This document shows, in pieces, positions 23,896 through 35,676 of a DNA stretch of 64,000 nucleotides. Under the pieces are notes generated by a model. It was not told the DNA's origin. It was given only the letters and a program-made list of their open reading frames with translations, and searched no databases. Origin of the DNA: Hafnia alvei (GTDB lineage: Bacteria > Pseudomonadota > Gammaproteobacteria > Enterobacterales > Enterobacteriaceae); the NCBI RefSeq assembly GCF_034424155.1, contig NZ_CP139992.1:3798012-3862011 (forward strand). Reading direction: 5' to 3'. Positions within the stretch are counted from its first letter, which is position 1. Each line of letters opens with the position of its first letter. A program made the position numbers and the translations under genes.

Positions 23896-24774
23896 ATGTA
23901 CGATATCGAAAACTACTACCGTGCTCGCAGCGTACAGCATGCCTGTGAGCTACTCAGCGAATATCCCCAAGCGCGGCTTTTGGCCGGTGGCACCGATGTG
24001 CTGATCCAGCTCCATCACCTGAATCCTAACTATCGCCACATCGTTGATGTTCATGATTTACCCGAGTTAAAAGGGATCGCCATCGATCGCCATCATCATT
24101 TACGCATCGGCTCAGCCACCACGTTTACTGAGCTCATTGAACATCCGCTGATTCAGCAGCATCTGCCTTTGCTCGCCGAAGCCGCTGCGACGATCGCAGG
24201 CCCTCAGGTACGTAACGTTGCCACCTATGGCGGCAATATTTGCAACGGCGCAACAAGCGCAGACTCAGCGTCACCTACGTTAGCCCTGAAAGCAGAGCTA
24301 GAAATTGCGACTGCCCACGGTTGTTATCGGCGCTCTATTGAGGGTTTTCACACGGGTCCCGGAAAAGTTGCACTCCAGCAAGGGGAAATCGTGGTGGCCT
24401 TCCATTTTGCTCCCGAGTATTACCAACATATTGGCAGCAGCTACATTAAATACGCCATGCGTGGCGCAATGGATATCGCCACAATTGGCTGTTCGGCGGC
24501 ATGTCGCATCGCTCAAGGGCGCTTCACCGATCTCCGTCTCACCTATGGCGTTGCTGCACCAACGCCAATTCGCTGCCCGCACGCCGAACAAAGCGCAATG
24601 GGTCAACCGCTGAACCAACAAACGTTGGCGGCTATCAGCGAAGCCGTGGCTCAGGATGTTTCCCCGCGCTCATCATGGCGCGCAGAGAAATCATTTCGCC
24701 TGCATCTCATTCGCACCTTGGCTCAACGCGCTATTTCACTCGCCGTTGAACGCGCTGGAGGAAAAATCGCATGA
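23896..24774 (+). CDS. xdhB: XdhB, FAD-binding subunit of xanthine dehydrogenase
   Basis: 292 residues, starting two bases after the xdhA stop. [13 protein letters not shown] is the FAD-binding loop of CO dehydrogenase flavoprotein-type subunits, and [18 protein letters not shown] is the second FAD-contact block. It passes electrons from the iron-sulfur subunit to NAD. Its TGA overlaps the xdhC ATG by four bases. Confidence 0.94.
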   Translation: MYDIENYYRARSVQHACELLSEYPQARLLAGGTDVLIQLHHLNPNYRHIVDVHDLPELKGIAIDRHHHLRIGSATTFTELIEHPLIQQHLPLLAEAAATIAGPQVRNVATYGGNICNGATSADSASPTLALKAELEIATAHGCYRRSIEGFHTGPGKVALQQGEIVVAFHFAPEYYQHIGSSYIKYAMRGAMDIATIGCSAACRIAQGRFTDLRLTYGVAAPTPIRCPHAEQSAMGQPLNQQTLAAISEAVAQDVSPRSSWRAEKSFRLHLIRTLAQRAISLAVERAGGKIA

Positions 24775-25247
24775 ACCGTAAGCATTGGGTTGATATTGAA
24801 TGTGAAATAAACGGGAAGCGTTACCCCTTTACGATTTCTCCCGCGCTGTCGTTGATGGAGCTTCTCAGAGATGAAGGGCTAACGAGCGTGAAGCAGGGCT
24901 GTGGCGTAGGAGAATGTGGCGCCTGCACCGTGCTTATCGACGGCGTCGCCACCGATAGCTGTTTATATCTCGCCGTATGGGCCGATGGAAAACGCATTCG
25001 TACCGCTGAAGGTGAGGTAAAAAATGGCCGGATCTCTCAGGTACAGCAGGCCTACGTGGATGCCGGAGCGGTACAGTGTGGTTTCTGCACGCCGGGTCTG
25101 GTAATGGCAACCACGGCGCTGCTCGCCAAGCATCCGTCCCGCCCGTTAACTCATGAAGAAATTCGCCGTGGATTAGCTGGAAACCTCTGCCGCTGCACGG
25201 GCTATCAAATGGTGATCCGTGCGGTTAAGGCATGCTGCGATAACTAA
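24771..25247 (+). CDS. xdhC: XdhC, [2Fe-2S] subunit of xanthine dehydrogenase
   Basis: 158 residues. The plant-type [2Fe-2S] motif is [16 protein letters not shown] plus a later Cys, and the second cluster is CGFCTPG...CRCTGYQ. This carries electrons between XdhA and XdhB. It is a structural subunit and distinct from the unrelated Mo-cofactor insertion chaperone that is also called XdhC in other bacteria; no such maturation gene is present nearby. Last gene of the operon. Confidence 0.94.
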   Translation: MNRKHWVDIECEINGKRYPFTISPALSLMELLRDEGLTSVKQGCGVGECGACTVLIDGVATDSCLYLAVWADGKRIRTAEGEVKNGRISQVQQAYVDAGAVQCGFCTPGLVMATTALLAKHPSRPLTHEEIRRGLAGNLCRCTGYQMVIRAVKACCDN

Positions 25248-25274
25248 CACCCGATCGCGGATACCTGTCAGATA

Positions 25275-25306
25275 TAAAAAAATGGGATACCTTCCGGTAT
25301 CCCATC
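25275..25306. terminator. ispH-side terminator, convergent with xdhC
   Basis: ATGGGATACC, loop TTCC, GGTATCCCAT, a 10-bp perfect stem. The T run is on the minus strand (plus-strand A residues 25276-25282), so it acts best for the leftward ispH transcript and may also slow xdh transcription. Confidence 0.8.
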
Positions 25307-25333
25307 TCATCAACGTTTGATATAGCCAAGCAA

Positions 25334-26287
25334 TCAGTCGATTTGCTTCACATCCACACGCAATTCTTTAGGCACTTCAAAAACGATATTTTCTTCACGC
25401 CCTTGCATCTCAACGGCATCTTCGCCGCCTAACGCTTGAAGGCGCTTAATCACGTCTTGAACCAAGATATCAGGGGCTGAAGCACCTGCGGTGACGCCGA
25501 TACGCTTCACATCTTTCAGCCACTCTTCGCGAATATCTTCCGCTGAATCAATCAAAAATGCGGGGATCCCTGCACGCTGTGCCAGTTCTGCCAAGCGGTT
25601 AGAGTTGGAGGAGTTTTTCGATCCCACCACCAGCACCACTTCAGCCTCACTAGCAAGATTGCGCACCGCTTCCTGACGATTAGTTGTGGCATAACAGATA
25701 TCGTCTTTACGCGGGCCAACAATCTTAGGGAATCGTTCACGCAGAGCATCAATGATGTCTGACGTATCATCAACGGAAAGCGTGGTCTGAGTCATAAAGC
25801 ACAGGTTATTTTCATTTTTCACCTGCAGCTTCCAAACATCTTCCGGCGACTCAACCAGATACATCCCGCCTTCAGGATTATTGTACTGGCCCATCGTGCC
25901 TTCAACTTCCGGATGCCCAGCATGACCAATTAAAATGGCCTCGGTTCCTTTACGGCTCGCACGCGCAACTTCCATATGGACTTTAGTGACCAGTGGACAG
26001 GTCGCATCGTACAGCATGGTGAGATTACGGGCTTTAGCCTCAGCACGAACGGCTTGAGAAACACCATGAGCCGAGAAAATCAGAATCGTGTTATCGGGCA
26101 CTTCACTGATTTCTTCAATGAACACGGCTCCGCGCTCACGCAGGCTGTTGACAACATAGCGGTTATGCACCACTTCATGACGAACATAAATCGGCGCGCC
26201 GTAAATCTCTAGCGCGCGTTCTACGATACTAATGGCTCGGTCGACACCCGCGCAGAAGCCGCGCGGATTAGCCAGCAGGATTTGCAT
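25334..26287 (-). CDS. ispH: IspH, HMBPP reductase
   Basis: 317 residues from ATG 26287; an ATG 24 bases upstream lies outside the family start [14 protein letters not shown]. The last enzyme of the MEP isoprenoid pathway, converting HMBPP to IPP and DMAPP. The [4Fe-4S] ligands are in [20 protein letters not shown] and [20 protein letters not shown] and [16 protein letters not shown] supply substrate-binding histidines. It overlaps fkpB by 20 bases at the start. Confidence 0.97.
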   Translation of the reverse strand: MQILLANPRGFCAGVDRAISIVERALEIYGAPIYVRHEVVHNRYVVNSLRERGAVFIEEISEVPDNTILIFSAHGVSQAVRAEAKARNLTMLYDATCPLVTKVHMEVARASRKGTEAILIGHAGHPEVEGTMGQYNNPEGGMYLVESPEDVWKLQVKNENNLCFMTQTTLSVDDTSDIIDALRERFPKIVGPRKDDICYATTNRQEAVRNLASEAEVVLVVGSKNSSNSNRLAELAQRAGIPAFLIDSAEDIREEWLKDVKRIGVTAGASAPDILVQDVIKRLQALGGEDAVEMQGREENIVFEVPKELRVDVKQID

Positions 26288-26738
26288 CAACGTCTCCCTG
26301 CTGCGGGTCAATCTCCAGCACCTCTACATCAAAGGTTACCGGATGTCCCGCAAGCGGATGGTTAAAATCAACGGTCACTGAATCACAGGCAACTTCACGC
26401 ACGATACCCGGCATTTCGCTGCCATCTCGGCCAGTGAACATCATAATGGTTCCCGCTTCCGGCACGCCTACGTCAGCGAAATCACGACGGGTAAAGAACT
26501 GAACCAGATCGGGGCTATTTTCACCAAACGCGTCTTGCGGCTGCAAGGTGAACTGAAACTTATCGCCCGCTTGATGTCCCAGCAAGTGCTCTTCCAGCGC
26601 ATCGGATAAACTGCCATCACCCAAACGGAACAGCGCTGGTTTGCCGCTGCTACGCGTTGACTCGGCCTGCGTGCCATCCTCTAACTGCAAGGTAAAATGC
26701 ACTAACACTGCGCTGTTGCTTTGCACTTGCTGAGTCAT
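26268..26738 (-). CDS. fkpB: FkpB (SlpA), FKBP-type peptidyl-prolyl isomerase
   Basis: 156 residues beginning [17 protein letters not shown] at ATG 26738. A SlyD-like two-domain FKBP: the catalytic core includes [18 protein letters not shown], and the inserted-flap region includes [14 protein letters not shown] and [17 protein letters not shown]. Cytosolic folding helper. Five bases separate it from lspA, and its 3' end overlaps ispH. Confidence 0.95.
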   Translation of the reverse strand: MTQQVQSNSAVLVHFTLQLEDGTQAESTRSSGKPALFRLGDGSLSDALEEHLLGHQAGDKFQFTLQPQDAFGENSPDLVQFFTRRDFADVGVPEAGTIMMFTGRDGSEMPGIVREVACDSVTVDFNHPLAGHPVTFDVEVLEIDPQQGDVDANPAG

Positions 26739-26743
26739 ACCTG

Positions 26744-27247
26744 CTATCCCTTTTTCTTCGCGGGAAGGAAACCTTCCAAAACAATGAATGCTGCGCCAAT
26801 ACAGATCGCCGAGTCCGCGAGGTTGAAGGTGGCAAAATGCCAATCTCCCACGTAGAAGTCGATCATATCGACAACAAAACCATGCCACAGACGATCGAAC
26901 AGATTGCCCAGTGCTCCGCCGATGATCAGCGCATAGGCGATGTTATTGAGTTTTTGTGTCGCCCGAGAGCGATACATCATCACTAACAACGCCACACAGA
27001 TAGCGATGGCGATACCGGCAAAGAACCAGCGCTGCCAGCCACCGCTGTCAGCTAGGAAGCTGAAAGCGGCGCCGTAGTTGCGTGCATAGTGCAGATTAAG
27101 CGATGGCAGCAGTGCTTTGGTTTCGCCTAAGGCGAAGTCCTGCAAAATTAAATACTTGCTGCCTAAATCAATCACTAACACGACAAGCACCAGCCAAAGC
27201 CAGCGCAGTCCTGTAGACATTATTGGTCGTTTCATCGCGTCAGCCAT
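26744..27247 (-). CDS. lspA: LspA, lipoprotein signal peptidase
   Basis: 167 residues, four membrane helices. An aspartic protease that cleaves prolipoprotein signal peptides after Lgt modification. Catalytic aspartates are in [22 protein letters not shown] and FNLADSAI. The start at 27247 overlaps the ileS stop by one base (TAATG). A second ATG at 27235 is also possible. The ileS-lspA coupling is typical of enterobacteria. Confidence 0.95.
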   Translation of the reverse strand: MADAMKRPIMSTGLRWLWLVLVVLVIDLGSKYLILQDFALGETKALLPSLNLHYARNYGAAFSFLADSGGWQRWFFAGIAIAICVALLVMMYRSRATQKLNNIAYALIIGGALGNLFDRLWHGFVVDMIDFYVGDWHFATFNLADSAICIGAAFIVLEGFLPAKKKG

Positions 27248-30096
27248 TATGCAAACTTACGTTTTTCGCCGTGACCGGCAACGTTCGTAATGCAACGTGG
27301 GCACAGGTCTGGATGCTCAGCATTCTGACCAATCTCGGTAGAGAAGTGCCAGCAGCGAGGACATTTCTGGCCGTCAGCCTTGCTCAACGCAACTTTCAAG
27401 CCTTTCAGCACGTCGCTCTGTACGGCGTCTGCCGGTGCGTTTGCCAGCGGTTCAACCTGAGCCGCAGAGGTGATCAGCACGAAGCGCAGTTCATCTTCTA
27501 GGCTGTTCAGTTTGGCGATCAGATCATCATCCGCATACAGCGTCACGCTAGCTTCCAAAGAGCCGCCTACACGCTTGTCGTTACGTGCCTGCTCGATGAC
27601 CTTGTTCACTTCACCACGAACTTTCAGCAGCTCGGCCCAGAACTCGTTGTTCATAGACTCTGCATTACCTAAGCCGAACAAACCTTGATACCACTCTTCA
27701 GTGAAGACATAGTCAGCACGGTCGCCCGGCAAGTAGCCCCACAGTTCATCGGCAGTGAAGGACATGATCGGTGCCATCCAGCGAACCAGTGCTTCTGCAA
27801 TGTGGAACAGCGCAGTCTGGCAGCTACGACGCGCAATGCTGTCAGCTTTGGTGGTGTACTGACGGTCTTTGATGATATCCAGATAGAAGGAACCCATCTC
27901 AACCGAACAGAACTGCATCAGACGCTGAACCACTTCGTGGAAATCATAGTTTTCATAGGAAACCAGAATTTCTTTCTGTGCTTCCATCGCACGCTCTACC
28001 GCCCAGCGATCCAGAACCACCATATCTTCCGGTTTCACCATGTGCTGTTTCGGGTCGAAACCGTTCAGGTTAGCCAGTAAGAAACGTGCGGTGTTACGGA
28101 TACGGCGATAAGAGTCGGCGGAACGCTTCAGAATCTCGTCTGAAACCGCGATTTCACCGGTGTAGTCGGTAGAAGCCACCCACAGACGCAGGATATCGCC
28201 ACCCAGTTTGTTCATCACATCCTGAGGGCTCACGGTGTTACCGATAGATTTGGACATTTTGCGTCCCTGACCATCCACGGTGAAGCCGTGAGTCAGTACC
28301 TGACGGTAAGGCGCTTTGCCTTTCATCGCGGTAGAAATCATCAGAGAAGACATGAACCAACCACGGTGCTGGTCAGAGCCTTCCAAATACATGTCGGCGG
28401 TGTTGCCATGGAATTCAGGGCGCGCATCAACCACGGAGAAGCTGGTTGAACCGGAGTCAAACCATACGTCCAAGGTGTCAGGTACTTTTTCATACTGGTC
28501 GGCGTCTGCGCCCAAAATATCTTTTGGATCCAGATCCCACCAAGCTTGAATACCGTCTTTCTCAACGCGCTTCGCCACTTCTTCCATCAGTTCGATGGTG
28601 CGTGGATGCAGTTCCTGAGTGTCTTTATGCACAAACATCGACATTGGCACCCCCCACGTACGCTGACGAGAGATACACCAGTCGGGACGGTTTGCCACCA
28701 TTGATTCGATACGTGCTTTACCCCATGCAGGGATCCAACCGCTCAAGCCTTTTTCTTTCAGGCCAACCTGTTCGATTTCGTCGATCTCAGCCAGAGACTG
28801 TTTACGCAGTCCTTTCTGATCCATGCTGATGAACCACTGTGGGGTCGCACGGAAAATGATCGGCGTTTTATGACGCCAGCAGCATGGATAGCTGTGATTC
28901 ATTTTTTCAACGTGCAGCAAAGCGCCATGCTCTTTCAGCAGCTCAACCACAACGTCATTGGCTTTGAATACAAACAAACCATCCAGACCTGGGAAGGTGC
29001 CTTTCAAATAGCAACCGTTCGGGCCCACTGGGTTAGCGGTTTCCAAGCCATATTTTTGACCAATGACATAGTCATCTGGACCATGGCCCGGCGCGGTATG
29101 TACTGCACCTGTACCGGCTTCGAGCGTAACGTGCTCGCCCAGAACGATAGGCACATCAAAGCCCATGAATGGATGCTGGAAACGCATCAGTTCTAGATCG
29201 GCACCTTTGCAGCTTCCCAGCACGGTCCAAGAGGCAATACCGGCGCGTTTCATGACGCTTTCAACCAGATCGGCTGCCAAAATCAGGCACTCGCCATCAA
29301 CCTGAACCAGCTGGTATTCGAATTCAGGGTGCAATGAAACCGCGCGGTTAGCGGGCATTGTCCACGGCGTGGTGGTCCAGATAACAACGGAAACGTTGCC
29401 TTCGGCTTCTTTAACACCAAATTTAGCCAACACTTCGTTCTTATTGACCGCGGCAAAGCGCACGTCAATAGACGGAGAAGTTTTGTCGTAGTACTCAACC
29501 TCAGCTTCAGCCAGTGAAGAACCACAGTCTGGGCACCAGTGAACCGGCTTCGCACCTTTCATCAGGTGGCCGTTATCAACGATTTTAGCCAGTGCACGGA
29601 TGATGTTAGCTTCGGTGTCAAACGCCATCGTCAAGTACGGGTGATCCCAATCGCCCAGCACACCCAGACGTTTGAAATCCGCTTTTTGGCCTTCAACCTG
29701 TTCAGCGGCGTACTCGCGGCATTTTGCACGGAACTCAGCGGCGCTGAATTTTTCGCCTGGTTTACCAATCAACTGTTCAACTTTCAGTTCAATAGGCAGA
29801 CCGTGGCAGTCCCAGCCAGGAATGTACGGTGAGTCAAAACCGCTCAGGCCTTTGGACTTAATAATAATGTCTTTAAGAATCTTGTTTACTGAGTGACCAA
29901 TATGAATACTGCCGTTCGCATAAGGAGGGCCATCGTGCAAAATGAAGGTTTTCTTGCCTTTTTTCGCGTTACGGATAATCCCGTACAGATCCTGCTCATA
30001 CCAACGTTGCAGCATGCCAGGCTCGCGCTTGGCGAGATCGCCGCGCATCGGGAACCCTGTTTCCGGCAAGTTCAGGGTATTCTTATAATCACTCAT
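27247..30096 (-). CDS. ileS: IleS, isoleucyl-tRNA synthetase
   Basis: 949 residues, slightly longer than the E. coli enzyme (938). Class I synthetase with the HIGH motif as [11 protein letters not shown] and the KMSKS motif as [13 protein letters not shown]1 editing domain lies between them ([27 protein letters not shown]). The C-terminal zinc site is CPRCWHF and CPRCITN. It charges tRNA-Ile and hydrolyses mis-made Val-tRNA. Downstream lspA, fkpB and ispH follow closely. Confidence 0.98.
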   Translation of the reverse strand: MSDYKNTLNLPETGFPMRGDLAKREPGMLQRWYEQDLYGIIRNAKKGKKTFILHDGPPYANGSIHIGHSVNKILKDIIIKSKGLSGFDSPYIPGWDCHGLPIELKVEQLIGKPGEKFSAAEFRAKCREYAAEQVEGQKADFKRLGVLGDWDHPYLTMAFDTEANIIRALAKIVDNGHLMKGAKPVHWCPDCGSSLAEAEVEYYDKTSPSIDVRFAAVNKNEVLAKFGVKEAEGNVSVVIWTTTPWTMPANRAVSLHPEFEYQLVQVDGECLILAADLVESVMKRAGIASWTVLGSCKGADLELMRFQHPFMGFDVPIVLGEHVTLEAGTGAVHTAPGHGPDDYVIGQKYGLETANPVGPNGCYLKGTFPGLDGLFVFKANDVVVELLKEHGALLHVEKMNHSYPCCWRHKTPIIFRATPQWFISMDQKGLRKQSLAEIDEIEQVGLKEKGLSGWIPAWGKARIESMVANRPDWCISRQRTWGVPMSMFVHKDTQELHPRTIELMEEVAKRVEKDGIQAWWDLDPKDILGADADQYEKVPDTLDVWFDSGSTSFSVVDARPEFHGNTADMYLEGSDQHRGWFMSSLMISTAMKGKAPYRQVLTHGFTVDGQGRKMSKSIGNTVSPQDVMNKLGGDILRLWVASTDYTGEIAVSDEILKRSADSYRRIRNTARFLLANLNGFDPKQHMVKPEDMVVLDRWAVERAMEAQKEILVSYENYDFHEVVQRLMQFCSVEMGSFYLDIIKDRQYTTKADSIARRSCQTALFHIAEALVRWMAPIMSFTADELWGYLPGDRADYVFTEEWYQGLFGLGNAESMNNEFWAELLKVRGEVNKVIEQARNDKRVGGSLEASVTLYADDDLIAKLNSLEDELRFVLITSAAQVEPLANAPADAVQSDVLKGLKVALSKADGQKCPRCWHFSTEIGQNAEHPDLCPRCITNVAGHGEKRKFA

Positions 30097-30182
30097 TCGA
30101 TTCTCGGTTCCGTTTTCGGCTATCCCCTTGGCTCAATAAGCTACTCATGCAGCTTTTATGACTTTGGGCATATGTATATAGA

Positions 30183-31121
30183 TTAAACCGGTGTCGCCAG
30201 CCCAAAGAACTCTCGGGCCGTCACCACATCATTGGCGATTTGTTGCTTAAGTGCATCAAGCGAAGCAAAACGCTGTTCATTGCGCAGTTTTGCGCGGAGC
30301 ACCACATCAATGTGGCGTCCATAGAGATCCATCGTGGTATCCAGCAGATGAACTTCTAGCTGCTGACGTATGCCAGCGACGGTTGGGCGGGTACCAATAT
30401 TCGCCACACCGGGCAACGGTGTCGCTCCCAACCCATAAACATCAACGGCGTATACGCCCTTTACCGGTGCAACCAACCGTTTCAGCGGTAGGTTGGCGGT
30501 TGGAAAACCGATAGTTCGCCCAACTTCATCACCGTGCACAACGCGCCCAGAAATGCTGTATGGATGGCCTAAAAGGCTTTCCGCGAGTTCAAGCTTATCT
30601 TCCTGCAATGCCTGTCGAACGGCGGTGCTGCTAATGCGCTTGTTTCCTTCGCAAAAGCTGTCAGAGTTTGTCACGGTAAAGCCGAACTGTTCTCCGGCCT
30701 GTTTCAACAACTCATAGTCGCCCTGACGCCCTGCGCCAAAACGAAAATCATCACCGACCATTAGATATTTTACGCCGAGCTTTTCAACGAGTAACTTTTT
30801 CACAAAGTCATGAGCTGAATTCGCCGCAAAATCACGGTTAAAACGTACGCACAGGAGATAATCAACTCCTGCTTCTGCCAGATAGTGACATTTATCGCGT
30901 AACCGAGTCAGGCGAGCTGGCGCTTTATCTGCGCTGAACAGCTCTAACGGTTGGGGCTCAAAGATCATGACCATGACGGGCAGCCCCAAGCGCTTCCCTT
31001 CCTGCTTCAAACGGGCCAGCAAGGCCTGATGACCGCGGTGCACACCATCGAAGTTACCGATCGTCAGCACGCAGCCATGGTGGCGCGCCCGTAGATTGTG
31101 AATGCCGCGAATTAGCTCCAT
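30183..31121 (-). CDS. ribF: RibF, bifunctional riboflavin kinase/FAD synthetase
   Basis: 312 residues. An N-terminal adenylyltransferase domain (TIGNFDGVHRGHQALL, a nucleotidyltransferase HxGH-like motif; FRFGAGRQGDYELL) and a C-terminal flavokinase domain (GRTIGFPTANLPL, GVYAVDVYG, DLYGRHIDV). It makes FMN and FAD. First gene upstream of ileS, 86 bases away, in the same direction. Confidence 0.97.
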   Translation of the reverse strand: MELIRGIHNLRARHHGCVLTIGNFDGVHRGHQALLARLKQEGKRLGLPVMVMIFEPQPLELFSADKAPARLTRLRDKCHYLAEAGVDYLLCVRFNRDFAANSAHDFVKKLLVEKLGVKYLMVGDDFRFGAGRQGDYELLKQAGEQFGFTVTNSDSFCEGNKRISSTAVRQALQEDKLELAESLLGHPYSISGRVVHGDEVGRTIGFPTANLPLKRLVAPVKGVYAVDVYGLGATPLPGVANIGTRPTVAGIRQQLEVHLLDTTMDLYGRHIDVVLRAKLRNEQRFASLDALKQQIANDVVTAREFFGLATPV

Positions 31122-31487
31122 ATCAGGCTCAAAACAGTGGAAATCGGCGGATTATACCTTGTACAGAGACTAAGGTTAACCAGCGATTAGAGAGTTTAAA
31201 GGGATTCTGCCACCATACCGGAGATAAGCCGCCGGTTAAATACATTACGCATGATTTCTACCACTCTATTTACCTTTCGATAAAATCATATCGGTTACTC
31301 ACCTCGTCGCCTTTCAAGATGCAGGGGTATAAACCTGCGCTTTTATTGCAAACGCTGATATAATCAGCAACCGCACAGGAAAAAACTCTCGAAAGGGTGT
31401 ATTCCAAGGGACAAAGCTGGTAAAATCCCGCGCCATCACAACGCGAAAGTGTCGTTCGTACAAGCGACGCTTATTTGCACAAATCCA

Positions 31488-31516
31488 TTGACAACAGAGG
31501 GCTAAAAAGGCATATT
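31488..31516 (+). promoter_or_regulatory. rpsT proximal promoter (sigma-70 type)
   Basis: TTGACA (31488-31493), 17-base spacer, CATATT (31511-31516), giving a short leader before the TTG start at 31563. Upstream in the same 440-base ribF-rpsT spacer a perfect TATAAT at 31359-31364 has only a weak -35 and could be the distal promoter. E. coli rpsT also has two promoters. A GCAGG/CCTGC stem (31321-31338) and a TTTCAAGATG word at 31313 precede these. Confidence 0.6.
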
Positions 31517-31562
31517 TCTCGGCCTTTGAATTGTCCTCATAGAATATTTTGGGAGTTGGACC

Positions 31563-31826
31563 TTGGCTAATATCAAATCAGCTAAGAAACGCGCCGTACA
31601 ATCTGAGAAGCGCCGCAAGCACAACGCTAGCCGTCGCTCCATGATGCGTACTTTCCTTAAGAAAGTATACGCGGCGATTGCAACCGGCGATAAAGCCGCT
31701 GCACAAAACGCATTTAACGAAATGCAACCAATCGTGGATCGCCAGGCTTGTAAAGGCCTGATCCACAAAAACAAAGCTGCACGCCATAAGTCAAACTTGG
31801 TAGCGCAAATCAACGCAATGCAGTAA
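31563..31826 (+). CDS. rpsT: RpsT, 30S ribosomal protein S20
   Basis: 87 residues, very basic, starting [20 protein letters not shown]. The start codon is TTG at 31563, preceded by TTGGGAG. E. coli rpsT also uses UUG, which allows autogenous control of translation. S20 binds 16S rRNA early in 30S assembly. A strong terminator follows. Confidence 0.98.
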   Translation: MANIKSAKKRAVQSEKRRKHNASRRSMMRTFLKKVYAAIATGDKAAAQNAFNEMQPIVDRQACKGLIHKNKAARHKSNLVAQINAMQ

Positions 31827-31848
31827 TTGCTTTACGTTGAAAGCTTTG

Positions 31849-31876
31849 AAAAAAACCGGCCTAGGCCGGTTTTTTT
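31849..31876. terminator. rpsT terminator (bidirectional with nhaR)
   Basis: AAAAAACCGGCC then TAGGCCGGTTTTTTT, a tight GC-rich stem with A and T tracts, between convergent rpsT and nhaR. Confidence 0.9.
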
Positions 31877-31894
31877 ACGTCTCGACTAAGGCGC

Positions 31895-32797
31895 CTAGCG
31901 GCTAAACAACGCTGAGAAATCTTTGTTACAAACCCGCTGTACTGCCGGATGCTGAATCATTCGCTCAGCAAAAATCACGTAATACTCTTCCTGTAAGTTA
32001 TCAATTCGTCCCACTTCCTTGATGTTTTCGGAGTCGTTCGCGTATAAATCCTGCGCATAGATCGACGGTGCAACAAAAATAGCGTCGTGGAATTGAGCAA
32101 ACGCCTTCATCAAAGCGGCATCATCAAACTCACCGAGGATCTGCACTTGTAGCCCTTGGCTATTGAACCAGTTTAATAACTTACGCCCTAACATGGTTCG
32201 GCGCCCTGGGATCAACAGCTTACGTTGCTCAAGGCAGGCAGGAAAAGGCTGCTCAGGCAACGGCTGGCGACAATAGAAACTCACACCACACTCACCCAGT
32301 TTTACCGAGAACAGCCCTTCTTGCTGGCTAGAATCCACCGGGCAATCCGATAAAATCATGTCCAGCTTATGCTGGCTCAGCTGTTCCAACAGCATTTCAT
32401 GAGTCGATTCAAAGCAGCGCAAATGAATTTGCTCGTGATCGGCAACCGCGGTTTCCAATACTTGGCTGACTAAACGTTTAGACAGCGCATCGGCAACGCC
32501 GACGTCAAAGAGCATGTTGGATTCTTTGCGGTAGTTCACAATGTCGAGCATTTCTTGGCTAAGCATAAACATGCGGTCGGCATAACGAAAAACCAACTGT
32601 CCTAGCTCAGAAGGCACTAATCCACGGCCTTGGCGTTTGAACAGCTTTCCGCCCAAGCGCTCTTCCAAGGCTTTAATCTGCCCGGTAATGGTCTGCGGCG
32701 TTAAAAACAGCGCTTCAGCTGCGCCGACCACCGACCCTTCTTTGCAAACCTGCCAGAAATAATACAGGTGGTTAAAATTGATATGTGCCAGACGCAC
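31895..32797 (-). CDS. nhaR: NhaR, LysR-type activator of nhaA
   Basis: 300 residues. It starts at GTG 32797, preceded by GGAGAG nine bases upstream; no ATG fits. The N-terminal winged helix-turn-helix ([25 protein letters not shown]) is followed by a LysR effector domain. In E. coli it senses intracellular Na+ and activates nhaA, also acting on other genes. Downstream of nhaA in the same direction, as in E. coli. Confidence 0.95.
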   Translation of the reverse strand: MRLAHINFNHLYYFWQVCKEGSVVGAAEALFLTPQTITGQIKALEERLGGKLFKRQGRGLVPSELGQLVFRYADRMFMLSQEMLDIVNYRKESNMLFDVGVADALSKRLVSQVLETAVADHEQIHLRCFESTHEMLLEQLSQHKLDMILSDCPVDSSQQEGLFSVKLGECGVSFYCRQPLPEQPFPACLEQRKLLIPGRRTMLGRKLLNWFNSQGLQVQILGEFDDAALMKAFAQFHDAIFVAPSIYAQDLYANDSENIKEVGRIDNLQEEYYVIFAERMIQHPAVQRVCNKDFSALFSR

Positions 32798-32974
32798 GAT
32801 AGTGCTCTCCTATTCCCTTTCGCATAGTGAAAACGATGCGAACATTGCTGCGGTGTTTAAATCAAAAAGGCGGCACAAACAGTGCGACCAAGAAGGCGCA
32901 GCGGCGTATGACTTATCTTGCCACTAAAACCGCTGAGCACCTATGATGAAGCCTCCCCAACGGGAGCCAGATTA

Positions 32975-33005
32975 CAAAAGGCGCTCCATTTTCACCAAGA
33001 GCGCC
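32975..33005 (-). terminator. Weak hairpin terminator after nhaA
   Basis: Minus strand GGGCGCTC, 12-base loop, GAGCGCC then TTTTG. The T run is short, so some read-through into nhaR is likely. Confidence 0.4.
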
Positions 33006-33014
33006 CAAGAATAC

Positions 33015-34199
33015 TTATGAATTCTCGACCGCCGCTCGGCGAGGCAGCACGCGACTCAAAAGCATATATCCCACGAAAGCCGCTGCCGTCGACCCCAACA
33101 AAATACCCAATCTTGAATAGGTGGCCAGCTCAGGCGCGCCGCCAGCAAACGCCAACGAAGCAATAAAGATAGACATCGTAAAGCCGATACCACACAGCAC
33201 GGAAACGGCAAAAATATGCTGGAAGTTAATGCTTTCAGGCAAACGAGCAACGCCCATTTTTACCGCCACCCAGCTAAACAGGAAGATCCCAAGCGGCTTG
33301 CCGATAAACAAGCCCAGCATAATTCCGGAAGGCAGAATCCCGGTCAGATTCTCGAGCGAAACGCCCTGTAGAGATACACCGGCGTTCACAAAAGCGAACA
33401 ATGGCAGAATCAAATACGCTACCCACGGATGCAAGCTGTGTTCTAATTTTTCAGCCGGACGCTTACCGTTTTTCGCTTTCATCGGCAGCATAAAGCCAAC
33501 AATCACACCGGCCAAAGTGGCATGAACACCTGATTTCAGAATCGCAGTCCACAGCACCGCACCGACCAGCAGATACACCGAGGTTTTGCCAATACCGCGC
33601 CAGTTTAGATATCCCAGCACCGCGATGGACGCAGCGGCAACGCCCAACGCGGGCAGAGAAACCTCATGGGTATAAAACAGCGCGATAATAACGATAACGC
33701 CTAAATCATCGATAATGGCCAGCGCCAGCAGAAATACCTTCAAGCTGGTTGGGACGCGATTCCCAAGTAAAGCCATAACGCCTAAAGCAAAAGCAATGTC
33801 CGTTGCCGCTGGAATTGCCCAGCCTTGGCTCGTCACAGGATCGGCATGGTTAAACGCGAGATAAATCAACGCGGGAGCCAGCATTCCGCCTAATGCCGCA
33901 ATAGCGGGGAAAATAGCCTGCTCACGGCTGGCCAGCGATCCGCACATCAGTTCACGCTTAACCTCTAGCCCCACCACTAAAAAGAATATCGCCATCAGGC
34001 CATCGTTCACCCATAGCAGCAGCGTTTTGTTGATATCCAGCGCCATAAAACGGAACTGAACCGGTGAGTTTAAGAACTGCTGATAGAGATCGTGCAGTGG
34101 GCTGTTTGCCAATACTAAAGCCACTATTGCGGCCATGATGAGAATAATGCCACCAGCGGCTTCAAGGCGCAGAAACTGGCGGATTGCACGGGTTACCAT
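33015..34199 (-). CDS. nhaA: NhaA, Na+/H+ antiporter
   Basis: 394 residues from ATG 34199 ([13 protein letters not shown]); an ATG 27 bases upstream is not family-like. Twelve membrane helices. [15 protein letters not shown] and [17 protein letters not shown] contain the Asp pair that binds Na+ or Li+ and H+ (the adjacent DD of helix V). [21 protein letters not shown] is the conserved early block. It exports sodium at alkaline pH; NhaR is encoded downstream. Confidence 0.97.
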   Translation of the reverse strand: MVTRAIRQFLRLEAAGGIILIMAAIVALVLANSPLHDLYQQFLNSPVQFRFMALDINKTLLLWVNDGLMAIFFLVVGLEVKRELMCGSLASREQAIFPAIAALGGMLAPALIYLAFNHADPVTSQGWAIPAATDIAFALGVMALLGNRVPTSLKVFLLALAIIDDLGVIVIIALFYTHEVSLPALGVAAASIAVLGYLNWRGIGKTSVYLLVGAVLWTAILKSGVHATLAGVIVGFMLPMKAKNGKRPAEKLEHSLHPWVAYLILPLFAFVNAGVSLQGVSLENLTGILPSGIMLGLFIGKPLGIFLFSWVAVKMGVARLPESINFQHIFAVSVLCGIGFTMSIFIASLAFAGGAPELATYSRLGILLGSTAAAFVGYMLLSRVLPRRAAVENS

Positions 34200-34361
34200 A
34201 GTCACTCTCAGAAACTCCTTACACACATTCGTTAATAATGGGCGAGAGAACGAATTAATGCAGTTAGTTTACGGATTACTTTATTTCGGCAAAAGTAGTT
34301 TATAAGTGCTATTAACGTAGGGAAAACCGAGTTATTTATGAGATTCGTCACACAATAATGT

Positions 34362-34395
34362 AAAAAAATCCCCACGTATTAGGCGGGGATTTTTA
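34362..34395. terminator. dnaKJ terminator
   Basis: Minus strand AATCCCCGCC, loop, ACGTGGGGATTTTTTT. Plus-strand T residues also follow the other arm. It lies just past the dnaJ stop and ends the dnaKJ transcript. Confidence 0.85.
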
Positions 34396-34421
34396 TTAAC
34401 TGCTTATTTTAAAAGAAAATC

Positions 34422-35555
34422 TTAACGGGTTAAATCGTCGAAGAATTTCTTTACACCGTCGAGGAAACTTTTAGAACGTGGGCTGTTATTCGCGCTCGAA
34501 GAATCGCCAAAGCTCTCTTCCAGCTCGCGCAGCAGCTGCTTCTGTTTCTCATTCAAGTTAACCGGTGTTTCAACCACGACGCGGCATAGCAGGTCGCCCT
34601 GACTTCCACCACGTACAGATTTAACGCCTTTGCCTCGCATACGGAACATCTTGCCGGTCTGGGTTTCCGCAGGGATTTTCAGCTTAACGCGACCATCCAG
34701 CGTTGGAACTTCAATCTCGCCGCCAAGTGCAGCCATCGCAAAGTTGATCGGTACTTCACAGAACAGGTTGTTATCTTCACGTTCGAAGATTGGGTGCGCT
34801 TTAACCTGAACCTGTACGTACAAATCACCCGCTGGAGCGCCATGCTCACCGGCTTCACCTTCGCCGCTTAAGCGAATACGGTCACCGGTATCAACGCCCG
34901 CAGGAATTTTCACCGATAGCGTTTTAGATTTCTCTACGCGGCCATGCCCATGACATTTGTTGCACGGATCTTTGATAATCTGACCACGTCCATGGCAGTG
35001 TGGACACGGTTGTTGCACGGTAAAGAAGCCCTGACGCATCTGTACCTGACCTGCACCATGACAGGTTGGACAAGTGACAGGCTCAGTGCCTTTTTTCGCG
35101 CCGCTGCCGTGACAAACTTCGCACTCAACCAAGGTTGGAATGCGAATTTCTTTGGTCACACCGCGCACCGCCTCTTCCAGCGTCAGCTCCATGTTGTAAC
35201 GGAGATCTGCACCACGGGTCGCACGCTGACGGCGACCGCCGCCGAAGATGTCGCCGAACACGTCACCAAAGATGTCGCTGAAGTCTGCACCGCCGCCGCC
35301 ATATCCGCCGCCACCGCCGCCCATACCACCTTGTTCAAAGGCTGCATGGCCGTATTGATCGTAGGCTGCACGTTTCTGCGCATCGGTTAAGATCTCGTAG
35401 GCTTCTTTAACCTCTTTGAACTTTTCTTCAGCGTCTTTTTCCTGATTGCGGTCAGGGTGGAACTTCATCGCTAGGCGTTTATAAGCCTTTTTGATTTCGC
35501 GCTCTTCCGCATCGCGGGATACGCCCAAAACCTCGTAATAGTCTCTTTTCGCCAT
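34422..35555 (-). CDS. dnaJ: DnaJ, Hsp40 co-chaperone
   Basis: 377 residues. A J domain with HPD ([11 protein letters not shown]), a Gly/Phe-rich linker ([14 protein letters not shown]), and four zinc repeats [24 protein letters not shown] and CNKCHGHG. The C-terminal substrate-binding domain follows. It delivers clients to DnaK and stimulates its ATPase. It follows dnaK by 121 bases in the same direction. Confidence 0.98.
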   Translation of the reverse strand: MAKRDYYEVLGVSRDAEEREIKKAYKRLAMKFHPDRNQEKDAEEKFKEVKEAYEILTDAQKRAAYDQYGHAAFEQGGMGGGGGGYGGGGADFSDIFGDVFGDIFGGGRRQRATRGADLRYNMELTLEEAVRGVTKEIRIPTLVECEVCHGSGAKKGTEPVTCPTCHGAGQVQMRQGFFTVQQPCPHCHGRGQIIKDPCNKCHGHGRVEKSKTLSVKIPAGVDTGDRIRLSGEGEAGEHGAPAGDLYVQVQVKAHPIFEREDNNLFCEVPINFAMAALGGEIEVPTLDGRVKLKIPAETQTGKMFRMRGKGVKSVRGGSQGDLLCRVVVETPVNLNEKQKQLLRELEESFGDSSSANNSPRSKSFLDGVKKFFDDLTR

Positions 35556-35676
35556 TCTCTATCCTGCCCTTAACATAACTGCACGGGCGTTGAGTTTCCT
35601 CGACGCCCGTGCCGGTTAATAGTAACGACGCTTAATGGTTAACCACTACCGTCTTTACCTAGCCCGCTAAGGGCGA